DNA of 64,000 bases. Origin: Neisseria elongata subsp. elongata (GTDB lineage Bacteria > Pseudomonadota > Gammaproteobacteria > Burkholderiales > Neisseriaceae). Position numbers and translations under genes: made by a program. This document shows, piece after piece, positions 33,674 through 42,394 of the stretch. Below the pieces are notes generated by a model, which saw only the letters and a list, made by a program, of their open reading frames with translations, ran no database searches and had not been told where the DNA came from. The stretch is taken from the NCBI RefSeq assembly GCF_900113545.1, contig NZ_FOPS01000004.1, forward strand, positions 113,909 through 177,908, written 5' to 3'. The stretch's first letter is position 1. Each line of letters begins with the position of its first letter.

Positions 33674-34396
33674 TTATTTGCTGTTGTATTTTACGTCGTA
33701 TTTCAGTTCGGTAAGGACGTTTTTCAGGTTGTAGTCGAGGATGTCTTTCACCAATTCGGGTGTTTCCGAGGTAACAGCCTGATAAAGCTGTTGGTTCAGG
33801 TTGGCGGCCTGGCGGGTGATGGCGGTGCGGACGACTCCGTTTACAGCATCGGTCAGGTGAGGCATCAGACGCTGCATCAGACGGTCGATAAGTTCTTGTT
33901 CCGACAGGCAGAACACAGGGCGGTTGCCCGGTACACCCTGCGGATTTAAGACGTTTACGTTGACGGGGATGTCGGCCAGGGCGGGCACGGCTTCGGTGCT
34001 GTCGGCATTTTCCTCCGGCTCTTCGGCGATAGGCGTTTGCGCGGATTGACGTTTGGGGTTAAGCCAGACGGTCTGCTTTTCCTGGATGTCTTCCGGTTTG
34101 ATGTTGCCTTGCAGGGCGTTTTGCGCGTTCAGCCAGTCTTCTTCCAGCAGAACGGTGGTGTCGGTTTCTGTCAGCTCGCCGGCCAGTGCGGCATTGTGCC
34201 GGGCCTGCCAGCTTTTCAGATAATTTTTCATGACCTGCCGTTTGAATTCGGCGTGCAGGTGGTGTTTTTTTTCTGTTGCTTGTGTCGGTGCGGGAGCAGG
34301 GACAGTGTGTGTTTCAGGCTGCTCAGACGGGCGGCTGTCGCGTTTGGCGCGCATTTGTTGTAGTTTTTTTTCCCATTCGGGTTGTTTGTTCGACAT
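33674..34396 (-). CDS. cytoplasmic protein of unknown function
   Basis: A 240-residue soluble protein with no signal peptide or membrane segment. The N-terminal third is charged and Pro/Ala-rich with a translated DUS (SRPSEQPE). A helical middle follows, and a C-terminal block (SEQELIDRLMQRLMPHLTDAVNGVV) looks like a DNA-protein or coiled-coil interaction helix. I do not recognise a family. Start at 34396. It is divergent from a small coiled-coil gene, and TATAAT at 34419 lies between them. Confidence 0.75.
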   Translation of the reverse strand: MSNKQPEWEKKLQQMRAKRDSRPSEQPETHTVPAPAPTQATEKKHHLHAEFKRQVMKNYLKSWQARHNAALAGELTETDTTVLLEEDWLNAQNALQGNIKPEDIQEKQTVWLNPKRQSAQTPIAEEPEENADSTEAVPALADIPVNVNVLNPQGVPGNRPVFCLSEQELIDRLMQRLMPHLTDAVNGVVRTAITRQAANLNQQLYQAVTSETPELVKDILDYNLKNVLTELKYDVKYNSK

Positions 34397-34418
34397 GGTT
34401 ATCTTCGTCAGTACGGCT

Positions 34419-34424
34419 TATAAT
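34419..34424 (+). promoter_or_regulatory. -10 element of the small coiled-coil gene
   Basis: TATAAT at 34419-34424, 38 nt upstream of the start at 34462; the -35 is poor. Confidence 0.45.
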
Positions 34425-34461
34425 GCCGCCCATTTTAACAGAATATAAGGAGTGTTCGGTG

Positions 34462-34710
34462 ATGGAAGATATCGAACGTCGTTTGGAGTATTTGGAAGAG
34501 GCCAATGAGGCGTTGAAAATGCAGAACAAGGTGCTGGTTGCGGCATTCAAAGGCATGCTCCGCGGGTTGCCGACAGAGCTTGCGCAAGATGTGGTGGAGT
34601 CCGTGCAGCTGGCATTTGAAGATGCGGTAAATGAATTGGTTTACGAAGACAGCCCGCATGTCGATTTGTTTCATGACGTTACTTATGCGTTTTTCCGTGA
34701 AAAAGAGTAA
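34462..34710 (+). CDS. small coiled-coil protein of unknown function
   Basis: An 82-residue protein whose first 30 residues form an acidic coiled coil (MEDIERRLEYLEEANEALKM), somewhat like SlyX proteins, followed by LVAAFKGMLRGLPTELAQDVV and an acidic-aromatic tail (VDLFHDVTYAFFREKE). The family is not recognised. AAGGAG at 34447-34452 supports ATG 34462, or a GTG one codon earlier. It precedes an amino-acid-binding lipoprotein gene that seems to have its own promoter. Confidence 0.75.
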   Translation: MEDIERRLEYLEEANEALKMQNKVLVAAFKGMLRGLPTELAQDVVESVQLAFEDAVNELVYEDSPHVDLFHDVTYAFFREKE

Positions 34711-34715
34711 ATTCG

Positions 34716-34724
34716 TGCTAAAAT
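34716..34724 (+). promoter_or_regulatory. extended -10 promoter of the amino-acid-binding lipoprotein
   Basis: TGCTAAAAT at 34716-34724 is an extended -10 box located 52 nt before the start codon. Confidence 0.45.
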
Positions 34725-34775
34725 AAAACAAGCGGTACTTTAAAACTGAATAAAAATCGAGTAAAGGAAACAAAC

Positions 34776-35579
34776 ATGAGCATGAAAAAATGGTTGGCAA
34801 CAGCATTGGCTTGTTCCGCATTACTGGCTGCCTGCGGCGGTCAGGGTCAAAACCAAAGCCAGGGTCAGGCATCGGCTCCGGCGGGTGCGCAAGGCGGCGA
34901 GAAGGTTTACCGTGTTGCTATGAATGCCGAATTTGCGCCGTTTGAATTTATGGACAGTGCAAACAATATCCAAGGCTTTGATGTCGATTTGGTCAATGCC
35001 ATGGCTAAGGCGGGTAATTTTAAAGTTGAGTTTAAACATCAGCCGTGGGACAGTCTGTTCCCCGCATTGGGCAACGGCGATGTCGATATCCTGGCTTCTG
35101 CGGTAACCATTACCGACGACCGCAAACAAACCATGGATTTTTCCGATCCATATTACAAAATTACCCAAGTGATTTTGGTGCCGCAGGGTAAAACCATCAA
35201 ATCGGCTGAGGATTTGAAACAGGTCAATAAAGTAGGCGTGGTAACCGGTACGACCGGCGACTTGGCTGCCAGCAAAACCCTCGGTTCGGACAGCACTAAA
35301 ATCGCCCGTTTTGAAAACATTATTTTGGTAACCAAAGAGCTGGAAAACGGCGGCTTGGATGCGGTAATCAGCGACAGCGCGGTAATTGCCAACTACATTA
35401 AAAATAACGGCAGCAAAGGCTTTTCTATGGTTGAAATTCCCGATTTTACCGAGGAAAACTATGGATTTGCCGTGCGTAAAGGCGATACAGCGACAGTTGC
35501 AATGCTGAACGACGCACTGAAAAAAGTACGCGAATCTGGCGAATACGATAAAATTGCCGATAAATATTTTGCCAAATAA
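34776..35579 (+). CDS. amino-acid ABC transporter substrate-binding lipoprotein
   Basis: A 267-residue periplasmic binding protein with lipobox LLAAC (Cys20) and a Gln/Gly/Ala linker. The family 3 solute-binding pattern is clear: YRVAMNAEFAPFEFMDSANN, GFDVDLVNAMA, DILASAVTITDDRKQTMDFS, GVVTGTTGDLAA. Such proteins bind polar or basic amino acids (arginine, cystine, glutamate); the exact ligand cannot be read from sequence. AAAGGAAAC precedes ATG 34776; ATG 34782 is an alternative. No permease or ATPase gene is adjacent. A DUS terminator follows. Confidence 0.93.
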   Translation: MSMKKWLATALACSALLAACGGQGQNQSQGQASAPAGAQGGEKVYRVAMNAEFAPFEFMDSANNIQGFDVDLVNAMAKAGNFKVEFKHQPWDSLFPALGNGDVDILASAVTITDDRKQTMDFSDPYYKITQVILVPQGKTIKSAEDLKQVNKVGVVTGTTGDLAASKTLGSDSTKIARFENIILVTKELENGGLDAVISDSAVIANYIKNNGSKGFSMVEIPDFTEENYGFAVRKGDTATVAMLNDALKKVRESGEYDKIADKYFAK

Positions 35580-35607
35580 AAGGGCTAATTACCACGATGC
35601 CTGATTG

Positions 35608-35640
35608 AGGCCGTCTGAAAGAAATATTTTCAGACGGCCT
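35608..35640 (+). terminator. DUS hairpin after the lipoprotein gene
   Basis: Inverse DUS at 35608-35619 and 35629-35640 with a short loop. Confidence 0.7.
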
Positions 35641-35712
35641 TGTATGCTGAAACAGTCTGGATGGTATAACAATCAAGCGGCACAGCCGAAATACTTAACT
35701 AAGGAATAAAGC

Positions 35713-36975
35713 ATGAAAAAAACCGTTATTGCAACATTGGTCGGAATCGCCATCTTGGGCGGCGGAGCTGTCGGCGGCAGTGTTTATGCCGATAAAAAAC
35801 TGAAGCAGGATTTTTATTTCCAAAACAATCCCAAAGCGGACAAACGTCTGAAAATCACGCTTAAAGAATTCGATATGGGCGTGACATCGGGCAAAGCTTC
35901 GTGGACGGGCGAATTTACTCCTGATCTGTGCAATACGGAGGACAAATTGTCCTTGCGCGGTGAGGACGTGATCACGCGCGGCCTGAGCGGTTACAACATG
36001 AAAAGCAAGCTTTATCTGGTTGTGGAAAATGGCAAAGAATTTCTCCTGTTCAACGGCGATACCGATATTTCTTGGGTAGGTGAATTTAATAGTAAGCTGA
36101 CTGCTCCCGCAAGCTCGTATCAAGACGATGAGGCGGGGATGAAAGTTAGCTGGGATACTGTAACTTCCAATATTTCCGGCGGAAAAGCAGATCAACGCTA
36201 TTATTTGAGCAAATTCGATTTTGACTCCCCCTCTGTTTCTATGGAAAACATCAAAGCTGCCGAGGAAGGGAAATTCCTTATTCAAATGAATAATTTGAAA
36301 TACAGCACGGATACCATTATGGGCCAGGTTGTAAAACCGCAGAACGGAACCGCGATTTTTTCTCTAGGTTCATTCAAAGTAGAGAGCCCAGACTTCAATT
36401 TGAAGGTAAATAATGTTAAGAGTGAAAGCGAGCAAACGATTAAAGACGGCAAGTTCACATTTGCCAGCCGTAACACCATTGGCGATATTGAGGTTAATCA
36501 GGCCAAGTTCGACCGCATACAGCAAAACTTCAGCCTGCAAGATTTGAACGGAGAGGCTGTTGAACGTGCTAACGCCTTCTTGGAGCGAGAAGGACAAGAG
36601 TGCTTGAGTCCGGAACAATCACAGACCGAAATGAAGGAAATTGTCAAACTGCTGTTGAAATCCGGCCTCAAGGTAGACAGTAAAGGCAACCAGATTTACT
36701 TGGACGGCAGCATGGCGAAGGCCGATGCAGATGCCTCATTGCCGCCTATTGCCTATGAAAACGACCAGCAGTTGGAGCAGGCCGTGATAGAAAAATTGAA
36801 ATACAACGCGGCTGTCGAAGTCGATAAGAAATTTATCGAAGGAATATTGAAGCTGATGGCTGTTTACGGAATAGGCGATGGTTCAACCGATGTAGAGGCA
36901 ACCGTGAAAGAATTGGCTACCGCACTGGATGGCGAAGTTACGACCGACAAGCTGATTGTCAAACGCAGTAAATAA
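35713..36975 (+). CDS. DUF945 (YdgA-like) exported protein
   Basis: A 420-residue protein with an N-terminal membrane anchor or signal (MKKTVIATLVGIAILGGGAVGG), followed by a large beta-rich region typical of DUF945/YdgA proteins. These lie in the periplasm or inner membrane and have no settled function. Segments include LKITLKEFDMGVTSGKASWTG and SLGSFKVESPDFNLKVNN. ATG 35713 has AAGGAA. The coding region is richer in A+T than the neighbouring genes, which may mean a different history. It is followed by a small exported protein gene. Confidence 0.82.
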   Translation: MKKTVIATLVGIAILGGGAVGGSVYADKKLKQDFYFQNNPKADKRLKITLKEFDMGVTSGKASWTGEFTPDLCNTEDKLSLRGEDVITRGLSGYNMKSKLYLVVENGKEFLLFNGDTDISWVGEFNSKLTAPASSYQDDEAGMKVSWDTVTSNISGGKADQRYYLSKFDFDSPSVSMENIKAAEEGKFLIQMNNLKYSTDTIMGQVVKPQNGTAIFSLGSFKVESPDFNLKVNNVKSESEQTIKDGKFTFASRNTIGDIEVNQAKFDRIQQNFSLQDLNGEAVERANAFLEREGQECLSPEQSQTEMKEIVKLLLKSGLKVDSKGNQIYLDGSMAKADADASLPPIAYENDQQLEQAVIEKLKYNAAVEVDKKFIEGILKLMAVYGIGDGSTDVEATVKELATALDGEVTTDKLIVKRSK

Positions 36976-37208
36976 GCAGGTTGGATTTCGTTTTAATTTC
37001 GCCAATCGACTGTCCGACTGACGAAAACTTTGTTTCAGACGGCCTATGCGAATAAAATAGGCTGTTCAATCAAAAGTATGGCAATTCATGGCGGATTGAT
37101 TTGATACTTATGATGTACGGTTGCGGCAATCAGATTGCCCCGTTTCAGTGTCAAATTCCTCTGCTGTGGATGCCATATTTTTTATTTGAAAATAATGAAG
37201 GATATTTT

Positions 37209-37580
37209 GTGAAATCTTCAAAAATTATTTTGCTGTTGGCTTTAGGATGGTGCAGCTCGGCGTACGCTTCAGCAACTCAAAAATTACCCTTGGATGAGAC
37301 AGGTTGTTTGTCTAAGCCTTTACAAATCAAGCGCGGCGGTGCGGTATATTATTTTGACAGCCCGACAGATACGGGTTTGTTGCTTTCATTTGAACCAATC
37401 AGTCCTGATGTGGTGGTGAAAAATCCGAAGGGCAAAAAGGTTGCATTGGAAGTGGGAAGGATAGGTGGTAATGACGAAGGCGGATTTAGCTTTGCGGAAA
37501 TCATGGATAAAGGACGTTACACCATTCACTTTCCGCGAGCGGGAAAAATAGAGTCTTTGTGCATTAACGGGGGGAGTTAG
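37209..37580 (+). CDS. small exported protein of unknown function
   Basis: A 123-residue protein from GTG 37209, chosen because GAAGGA lies six nucleotides upstream and the product then opens with a clean signal peptide (MKSSKIILLLALGWCSSAYA). The upstream extension of the frame (from 37101) has no ribosome site. The mature part is a compact beta-type domain with two cysteines (TGCLSKP and ESLCING) that could pair. The family is not recognised. AT-rich like the upstream DUF945 gene. Confidence 0.7.
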   Translation: MKSSKIILLLALGWCSSAYASATQKLPLDETGCLSKPLQIKRGGAVYYFDSPTDTGLLLSFEPISPDVVVKNPKGKKVALEVGRIGGNDEGGFSFAEIMDKGRYTIHFPRAGKIESLCINGGS

Positions 37581-37670
37581 GAAGCATTGCGGCGGGCAGG
37601 CCGAAAAGTCCAAAGCGGCAGTCGCCAATCCGCTTATATTGTTTTTATTTCGAACCACACATTGAATCGA

Positions 37671-37701
37671 AAGGCCGTCTGAAAATATTTCAGACTGCCT
37701 T
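37671..37701. terminator. mutated DUS hairpin between convergent genes
   Basis: AGGCCGTCTGAA (37672-37683) faces TTCAGACTGCCT (37689-37700), which has one changed base. A short-loop hairpin between the small exported gene and rho. Confidence 0.6.
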
Positions 37702-37705
37702 TGCT

Positions 37706-38965
37706 TTATTTGCCCCGCATCAGTTCGAAGAAATCGTTGTTGTCCTTCGAGGCTTTGAGTTTGTCCACTAAAAATTCGGTGGCTTCCAAATCGTCCATTG
37801 GGTGCAGGAATTTCCGTAACAGCCACATGCGTTGCAATTGGTCGTTCGGTACCAGTAGTTCTTCGCGGCGGGTGCCGGATTTGTTGATGTTAATGGCGGG
37901 GAACAGGCGTTTTTCGGCCATGCGGCGGTCGAGATGCAGCTCCATATTGCCCGTACCTTTAAATTCTTCGTAAATCACATCGTCCATACGGCTGCCGGTT
38001 TCCACTAAGGCGGTGGCGATGATGGTCAGTGAGCCGCCTTCTTCAACATTACGGGCGGCACCGAAGAAGCGTTTGGGGCGGTGCAGGGCGTTGGCATCCA
38101 CGCCGCCGGTCAGGATTTTGCCCGATGCGGGGACGACGGTGTTATAGGCGCGGGCAAGGCGGGTAATCGAATCAAGCAGGATAACCACGTCTTTTTTGTG
38201 TTCTACCATGCGCTTGGCTTTTTCAATCACCATTTCGGCCACTTGGACGTGGCGGGTGGCGGGTTCGTCGAAAGTGGAGGAGACGACTTCGCCGCGTACG
38301 GAACGGCTCATTTCGGTTACTTCTTCCGGGCGTTCGTCAATCAGCAGGACGATGAGTTCGGCATCCGGGTAGTTGGCGGTGATGGCATGGGCGATGTTCT
38401 GCAGCATCACGGTTTTGCCTGATTTCGGAGGGGCAACCAAAAGTGCGCGCTGTCCGCGTCCGATTGGGGAGACGAGGTCTATGGCGCGGCTGGTGAGGTT
38501 TTCTTCCGCCTTGATGTCGCGTTCCAACTTGAATTGTTTGGTTGGGAAGAGCGGGGTAAGGTTTTCAAAGAGGATTTTGTGTTTGCAGACTTCGGGGTGG
38601 TCGCCATTGATGGAATCGAGGCGGACGAGGGCAAAGTAGCGTTCGTCGTTTTTCGGTACGCGAACGGTGCCTTCGATGGTGTCGCCGGTATGGAGGTTGA
38701 AACGGCGGATTTGGTTGGGCGAGACGTAGATGTCGTCCGGGCCGGCGAGATATGAGGTGTCGGCGCTGCGCAGGAAGCCGAAGCCATCGGGCAGGATTTC
38801 CAAGGTGCCGGAGCAGTTAAAATCTTCGCCTTGGCGCATCAATTGGCGGACGATGGCGAAAACCAAATCTTGTTTTCTCAGTCGGTTGGCGTTTTCGATG
38901 CCGAGTTGTTCGGCTTGTTCCAGAAGTTTGGAAATATGTTGGGTTTGTAGTTCGGAGACGTGCAT
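37706..38965 (-). CDS. rho: transcription termination factor Rho
   Basis: Rho is the hexameric RNA helicase that ends transcription at C-rich untranslated RNA. The 419-residue product shows the N-terminal domain ([20 protein letters not shown]), the OB-fold RNA site ([26 protein letters not shown]), Walker A (APPKSGKT), Walker B ([16 protein letters not shown]), the Q-loop and R-loop ([11 protein letters not shown]). Start ATG 38965 gives the neisserial length; the upstream extension runs into the leader. A consensus promoter and a hairpin lie in the 155-nt leader. Confidence 0.97.
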   Translation of the reverse strand: MHVSELQTQHISKLLEQAEQLGIENANRLRKQDLVFAIVRQLMRQGEDFNCSGTLEILPDGFGFLRSADTSYLAGPDDIYVSPNQIRRFNLHTGDTIEGTVRVPKNDERYFALVRLDSINGDHPEVCKHKILFENLTPLFPTKQFKLERDIKAEENLTSRAIDLVSPIGRGQRALLVAPPKSGKTVMLQNIAHAITANYPDAELIVLLIDERPEEVTEMSRSVRGEVVSSTFDEPATRHVQVAEMVIEKAKRMVEHKKDVVILLDSITRLARAYNTVVPASGKILTGGVDANALHRPKRFFGAARNVEEGGSLTIIATALVETGSRMDDVIYEEFKGTGNMELHLDRRMAEKRLFPAININKSGTRREELLVPNDQLQRMWLLRKFLHPMDDLEATEFLVDKLKASKDNNDFFELMRGK

Positions 38966-39093
38966 AAGATTGTTTTTGTAGTCAGTATAAGCGGAAATAC
39001 GGCGCGTGAGGCCGTCTGAAAAAAGTGGTCGGAGGGTGGATAGTGATGGTTTTGTATTTGGAAATATGGAAATTGAATTTTGAAAAATGGGAA

Positions 39094-39112
39094 CCGCCGA
39101 CGGAAGCGGCGG
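39094..39112 (-). other. hairpin in the rho leader
   Basis: CCGCCG and CGGCGG arms around a 7-nt loop lie about 130 nt upstream of the rho start codon, followed on the minus strand by TTCCCATTTTT. It may help rho autoregulation. Confidence 0.5.
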
Positions 39113-39125
39113 ATTAGCGGGCTGC

Positions 39126-39154
39126 ATTTTATGTAGTGTGGGGCGGGCTGTCAA
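39126..39154 (-). promoter_or_regulatory. rho promoter
   Basis: On the minus strand, TTGACA (39154-39149) and TAAAAT (39131-39126) with 17-nt spacing: consensus -35 and near-consensus -10. The predicted leader is about 155 nt. Confidence 0.82.
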
Positions 39155-39156
39155 GA

Positions 39157-39241
39157 AGGCCGTCTGAAAAATAACGGTGTCTCAAAAGCGTTGAAATGCC
39201 GTGGCGGCATTCGGTTCGGGCGGTATGTTTTCAGACGGCCT
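39157..39241. repeat. DUS inverted pair between divergent rho and cybB
   Basis: Inverse DUS at 39157-39168 and 39230-39241 enclose 61 nt, directly upstream of the rho -35 box. No gene is seen between them. Confidence 0.55.
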
Positions 39242-39354
39242 GTCGGGATAGGGATGCTATTTGGGTTGGCTGTAAAGTGATTAAACATCATTTTAGGTAT
39301 TTGATTTTTGGTTTGGTTTACTAATGGGAAATGCAGCTTTACCGTACGGCAGGT

Positions 39355-39382
39355 TTGTTGTCGCCGAGATTTCCTTTACACT
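39355..39382 (+). promoter_or_regulatory. candidate promoter of the cytochrome b561 gene
   Basis: TTGTTG (39355-39360) and TACACT (39377-39382) with 16-nt spacing, 50 nt before the start codon. Confidence 0.5.
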
Positions 39383-39432
39383 GCCCCCCTATCTGCATAT
39401 TTGATGAAAAACAAAATTTTAAAGGAACCTCC

Positions 39433-39960
39433 ATGACACCTGATTCTTTCCGCTATTACGGTACCGTCAGCCGCCTGCTGCATTGGTTGATGGCTGCTTG
39501 TTTTGTTGTAATGCTGGTAACGGCAATTATTTGGAATCTGACCGAGGCCGACTGGGTCGGCAGTCTTTACGGCCTGCATAAATCGTTCGGCTTTATTTTG
39601 ATGGTGTTGATCGTCGTCCGTATCCTATGGGCGGCTGCCAATATGGGCAAACGCCCGCCCGCCGACAGTGCGGCGGCCAAGCTGGGGCATTTGGCATTGT
39701 ATGCGCTGATGTTGTTTGTGCCGCTGGTCGGCATGATTAGACAATACGGCAGCGGTCGCGGGCCGTTGAAGGTGTTTGGCTTGCAGGTGATGCAGGGTAC
39801 GCCGGAAAAGGTTGAATGGATGGCGAATCTGGGCAATATGTTGCACGGTAAGATGGCTTGGCTACTGTTTGTTTTGGTAGCGGGGCATATTGCGATGGTT
39901 ATTGTGCACCGTATGCAGGGCAATAATGTGTTGCCGCGTATGTTGGGCCGCCGTTCGTAG
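39433..39960 (+). CDS. cybB: cytochrome b561
   Basis: A 175-residue inner-membrane diheme cytochrome of the bacterial b561 family, which moves electrons between quinones and acceptors such as superoxide. Four membrane helices carry candidate heme-ligand histidines: LLHWLM (first), LYGLHKSFGF (second), LGHLALYAL and MLHGKMAWLLFVLVAGHIAMV (fourth). ATG 39433 follows AAAGGAACC; the upstream extension of the frame is not used. It is transcribed alone and ends in a DUS hairpin with a T run. Confidence 0.92.
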   Translation: MTPDSFRYYGTVSRLLHWLMAACFVVMLVTAIIWNLTEADWVGSLYGLHKSFGFILMVLIVVRILWAAANMGKRPPADSAAAKLGHLALYALMLFVPLVGMIRQYGSGRGPLKVFGLQVMQGTPEKVEWMANLGNMLHGKMAWLLFVLVAGHIAMVIVHRMQGNNVLPRMLGRRS

Positions 39961-39979
39961 CCTGCCGCCCTGGTTTTGA

Positions 39980-40025
39980 AAAGGCCGTCTGAAAACCGGA
40001 TTTCGGATTTTCAGACGGCCTTTTG
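39980..40025. terminator. DUS terminator after cybB
   Basis: A long stem (GAAAAGGCCGTCTGAAAACCG-type, trimmed here to its DUS core 39982-39993 and 40010-40021) followed by TTTT, between convergent cybB and the acetyltransferase. Confidence 0.8.
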
Positions 40026-40094
40026 TGATTTTTCTTAAGTATCGAGATTCATATTATTGCCTGGCTGGAATGTGAACGGAACGGGCGGGGCTTA

Positions 40095-40583
40095 TCAGTC
40101 TTCCAGGTTTTTCCGCATCAGTTCGCAGCCTACGGTTACCGAGGGGTTGAGGCGCAGTTCGGCCTTGCCCAGCGAATCGTATCCGTTGAGGCGGTAGAAG
40201 CTGATCGAGTTATTGGAGGCATAGAGTTTGATAAAGCTCAGGCCGGCATTGACGGCGAGTGCCTCCGCTTTATGCAGGAGGGCAGTGCCCAGCCCTTGGT
40301 TGTGGACGAAGGGATGGACATACAGCGCGTCCAGTTGTGCCTCTTTCAAATCAAGCTGGAAAAAGCCTTGGATATTGCCTTTGTATTCAGCCACCCACAG
40401 TTCCCGCTTCGGATCGGACAGGGTTTCCAAATAACTCTCGGGAGCCAGCAGTTCGCGCCATGCTTCCAGTACCACGGGATCGTAGCCGTGGCGGCAGGTG
40501 TATTGCACGGCATATTCGTGAACATGATAAATGTCGTGGCAGTCGGCAGGTTGTGCCGAACGCAGAAGGGTAAGGATGGCCAT
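40095..40583 (-). CDS. GNAT family acetyltransferase
   Basis: A 162-residue GNAT-fold protein. The acetyl-CoA site is HNQGLGTALLHKAEALA (motif A, about 92-108), preceded by the strand LDALYVHPFV and followed by FIKLYASNNSISFYRLNGYDSLG, the typical C-terminal motif B. The substrate is unknown. Start at 40583; several DUS, including one AT-dialect copy, lie upstream toward purK. Confidence 0.88.
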   Translation of the reverse strand: MAILTLLRSAQPADCHDIYHVHEYAVQYTCRHGYDPVVLEAWRELLAPESYLETLSDPKRELWVAEYKGNIQGFFQLDLKEAQLDALYVHPFVHNQGLGTALLHKAEALAVNAGLSFIKLYASNNSISFYRLNGYDSLGKAELRLNPSVTVGCELMRKNLED

Positions 40584-40605
40584 GATGTTTCCTGTGTATT
40601 TCAGT

Positions 40606-40732
40606 TTTCAGACGGCCTTAGAATATGGGAAATGTGTTTGAACTGTCTGAAAAAAGGCCGTGTGCAAGCGTTTACGCATCAGCGGTACTGATTTTTCAGA
40701 CGGCCCGGTTATGTTTCATGCCGTCTGAAAAG
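40606..40732. repeat. cluster of DUS between purK and the acetyltransferase
   Basis: Four DUS-like sequences occur in about 120 nt: TTCAGACGGCCT near 40606, a degenerate GGCCGTGTGCA near 40655, an inverted core near 40693, and the meningococcal form ATGCCGTCTGAA near 40719. Both flanking genes are on the minus strand, so purK transcripts end here. Confidence 0.6.
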
Positions 40733-40734
40733 AT

Positions 40735-41871
40735 TTACAAAGCACTGTGCAGTTTTTGAGCGGCGGCAAATGCGTCGTCGGCATCGGCGGACAAAACGGT
40801 GAAATGCCCCATTTTGCGCCCTTTCCGCGCGGCTTTTTTGCCGTATAAGTGCAGGTGTGCATTCGGATTGCTTTGCAACGGCAGCCAATTCGGTTCGCCG
40901 CCGTCTTCCTGCCAGACGTCGCCCAAAATATTCGCCATGCAGCATGAAGAAAGCAACTTGGTGTCGGCGGGCGGCAGATTGCACATAATGCGCACCTGCT
41001 GCTCAAACTGGTCTGCGGCGCAGGCATCCAGCGTATGGTGGCCGGAATTGTGCGGGCGCGGGGCGATTTCGTTGACGACCAATTCATGCGTGTCGCCGAC
41101 GACAAACATTTCCACCGCCAACACGCCGACATAGTCCAATTCGTCCGCCAAGCGTTGCGCCATCTGCCGCGCCTGTTGCTGCACGTCGGCACTCAGCCGC
41201 GCGGGGACGATGGAATAAGCCAAGATACCGTTTTCGTGGATATTTTCGGCGGGGTCGAAGGTTTGCACGTTTTCATTGTTCAGACGACATACGATAACGG
41301 AAATCTCGCCGCGCAAATCCACCATTTTTTCCAAAACGCAATCCACGCCGCCGTGTTCGGCAAACGCGGCTTTGAGTTCGTCCACCGTTTTGACGCGGAT
41401 TTGACCTTTGCCGTCGTAGCCCAAAGTAGCCGTTTTCAGGATGCCGGGCAAAAATTGCGCGCTTTCTTCGCTGATGTCGTCTGAACGGCAAACCACTTGA
41501 TACGGCGCGGTTTGCAATCCCGCTTTGCGTATCCACGCTTTTTCCTGAATACGGTTTTGCGCGATGGCAACGCAGTCGCCGCTGGGGGAAACGTTGGTAT
41601 GTTTTGCCAGAAAGCGCATCGCGTCGGCATTGACGTTTTCAAATTCGGTGGTAACAGCCGCGCATTTTGCCAATTCGTCCAACGCGGCAGGGTCGTCAAA
41701 CGGCGCGCACAAATGGCGGTCGGCAAATTCCGCCGCCGGCGCGTTCGGATCGGGGTCGAGAATGGTCACTTTGTAGCCCATGGTTTTGGCGGCAACGGCA
41801 AACATTCTGCCTAATTGGCCGCCGCCGAGGATGCCGAGCATGGAAGGAGGGAGGATGGGGGATTTGTTCAT
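40735..41871 (-). CDS. purK: 5-(carboxyamino)imidazole ribonucleotide synthase
   Basis: PurK carboxylates AIR with ATP and bicarbonate in purine synthesis. The 378-residue ATP-grasp protein begins with ILGGGQLGRMFAVAAKTMGY (the PurK signature), then DPDPNAPAA, KTATLGYDGKGQ, EKMVDLRGEISVIV and NEIAPRPHNSGHHTLDAC. Start at 41871. PurE is not in the window. It is separated from the GIY-YIG gene by a palindromic repeat element. Confidence 0.95.
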   Translation of the reverse strand: MNKSPILPPSMLGILGGGQLGRMFAVAAKTMGYKVTILDPDPNAPAAEFADRHLCAPFDDPAALDELAKCAAVTTEFENVNADAMRFLAKHTNVSPSGDCVAIAQNRIQEKAWIRKAGLQTAPYQVVCRSDDISEESAQFLPGILKTATLGYDGKGQIRVKTVDELKAAFAEHGGVDCVLEKMVDLRGEISVIVCRLNNENVQTFDPAENIHENGILAYSIVPARLSADVQQQARQMAQRLADELDYVGVLAVEMFVVGDTHELVVNEIAPRPHNSGHHTLDACAADQFEQQVRIMCNLPPADTKLLSSCCMANILGDVWQEDGGEPNWLPLQSNPNAHLHLYGKKAARKGRKMGHFTVLSADADDAFAAAQKLHSAL

Positions 41872-41930
41872 GGTGTTTTAATCTGTCTGTGTTCTGCTGT
41901 TTATTTCTGGTCGTCTGAAACCGTTAATCC

Positions 41931-42030
41931 GTCATTCCCGCGCAGGCGGGAATCCAGAGGGTAAATACCCTGCAATGTTTAAAGATTCCTGAAACCTAAG
42001 AGTCTGGATTCCCGCCTGCGCGGGAATGAC
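41931..42030. repeat. 100-bp palindromic element with dRS3 arms
   Basis: Perfect 28-nt terminal inverted repeats (41931-41958 and 42003-42030) flank a 44-nt centre. Each arm contains dRS3, ATTCCC-N8-GGGAAT. It is a member of a short repeat family also at 42395 and 60033. Confidence 0.88.
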
Positions 42031-42080
42031 GAAATTCAAGGGGTACCAAGGTTAAATTACATGTTTTATGGAAATGATGG

Positions 42081-42371
42081 TTATTTAATAATCTCAAACC
42101 ATAAATCCTGCCAACCTGGATTTTTCTCTTCAATAAGGCGCAGCTTCCATTGCCGATTCCATTTTTTCAGTTGCTTTTCCCTGGTAATGGCGTGTTCCAT
42201 CGTGGAATGCAGTTCATACCAAACCAACATGGTTACATGATGCTGATTTGTAAATCCTTGCGCCAAATGTTCTCTATGTTGGTAAACACGTTGGATAAGA
42301 TTGGATGTTACACCGATATACAGCGTTCCGTTTCTTTGGCTGGCGAGTATGTAAACGGCAGGTTGCATCAT
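42081..42371 (-). CDS. GIY-YIG nuclease family protein
   Basis: A 96-residue stand-alone GIY-YIG domain protein (UPF0213-like). The signature is AVYILASQRNGTLYIGVTSNL (residues 5-25), followed by RVYQHREH, the conserved VWYE and the ending KEKQLKKWNRQWKLRLIE split. Such small proteins may act on nucleic acids but no function is proven. It sits exactly between two palindromic dRS3 elements, 50 nt from one and 23 nt from the other. Start at 42371. Confidence 0.9.
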   Translation of the reverse strand: MMQPAVYILASQRNGTLYIGVTSNLIQRVYQHREHLAQGFTNQHHVTMLVWYELHSTMEHAITREKQLKKWNRQWKLRLIEEKNPGWQDLWFEIIK

Positions 42372-42394
42372 GTTTCTGCAAAAAACTTTAATCC

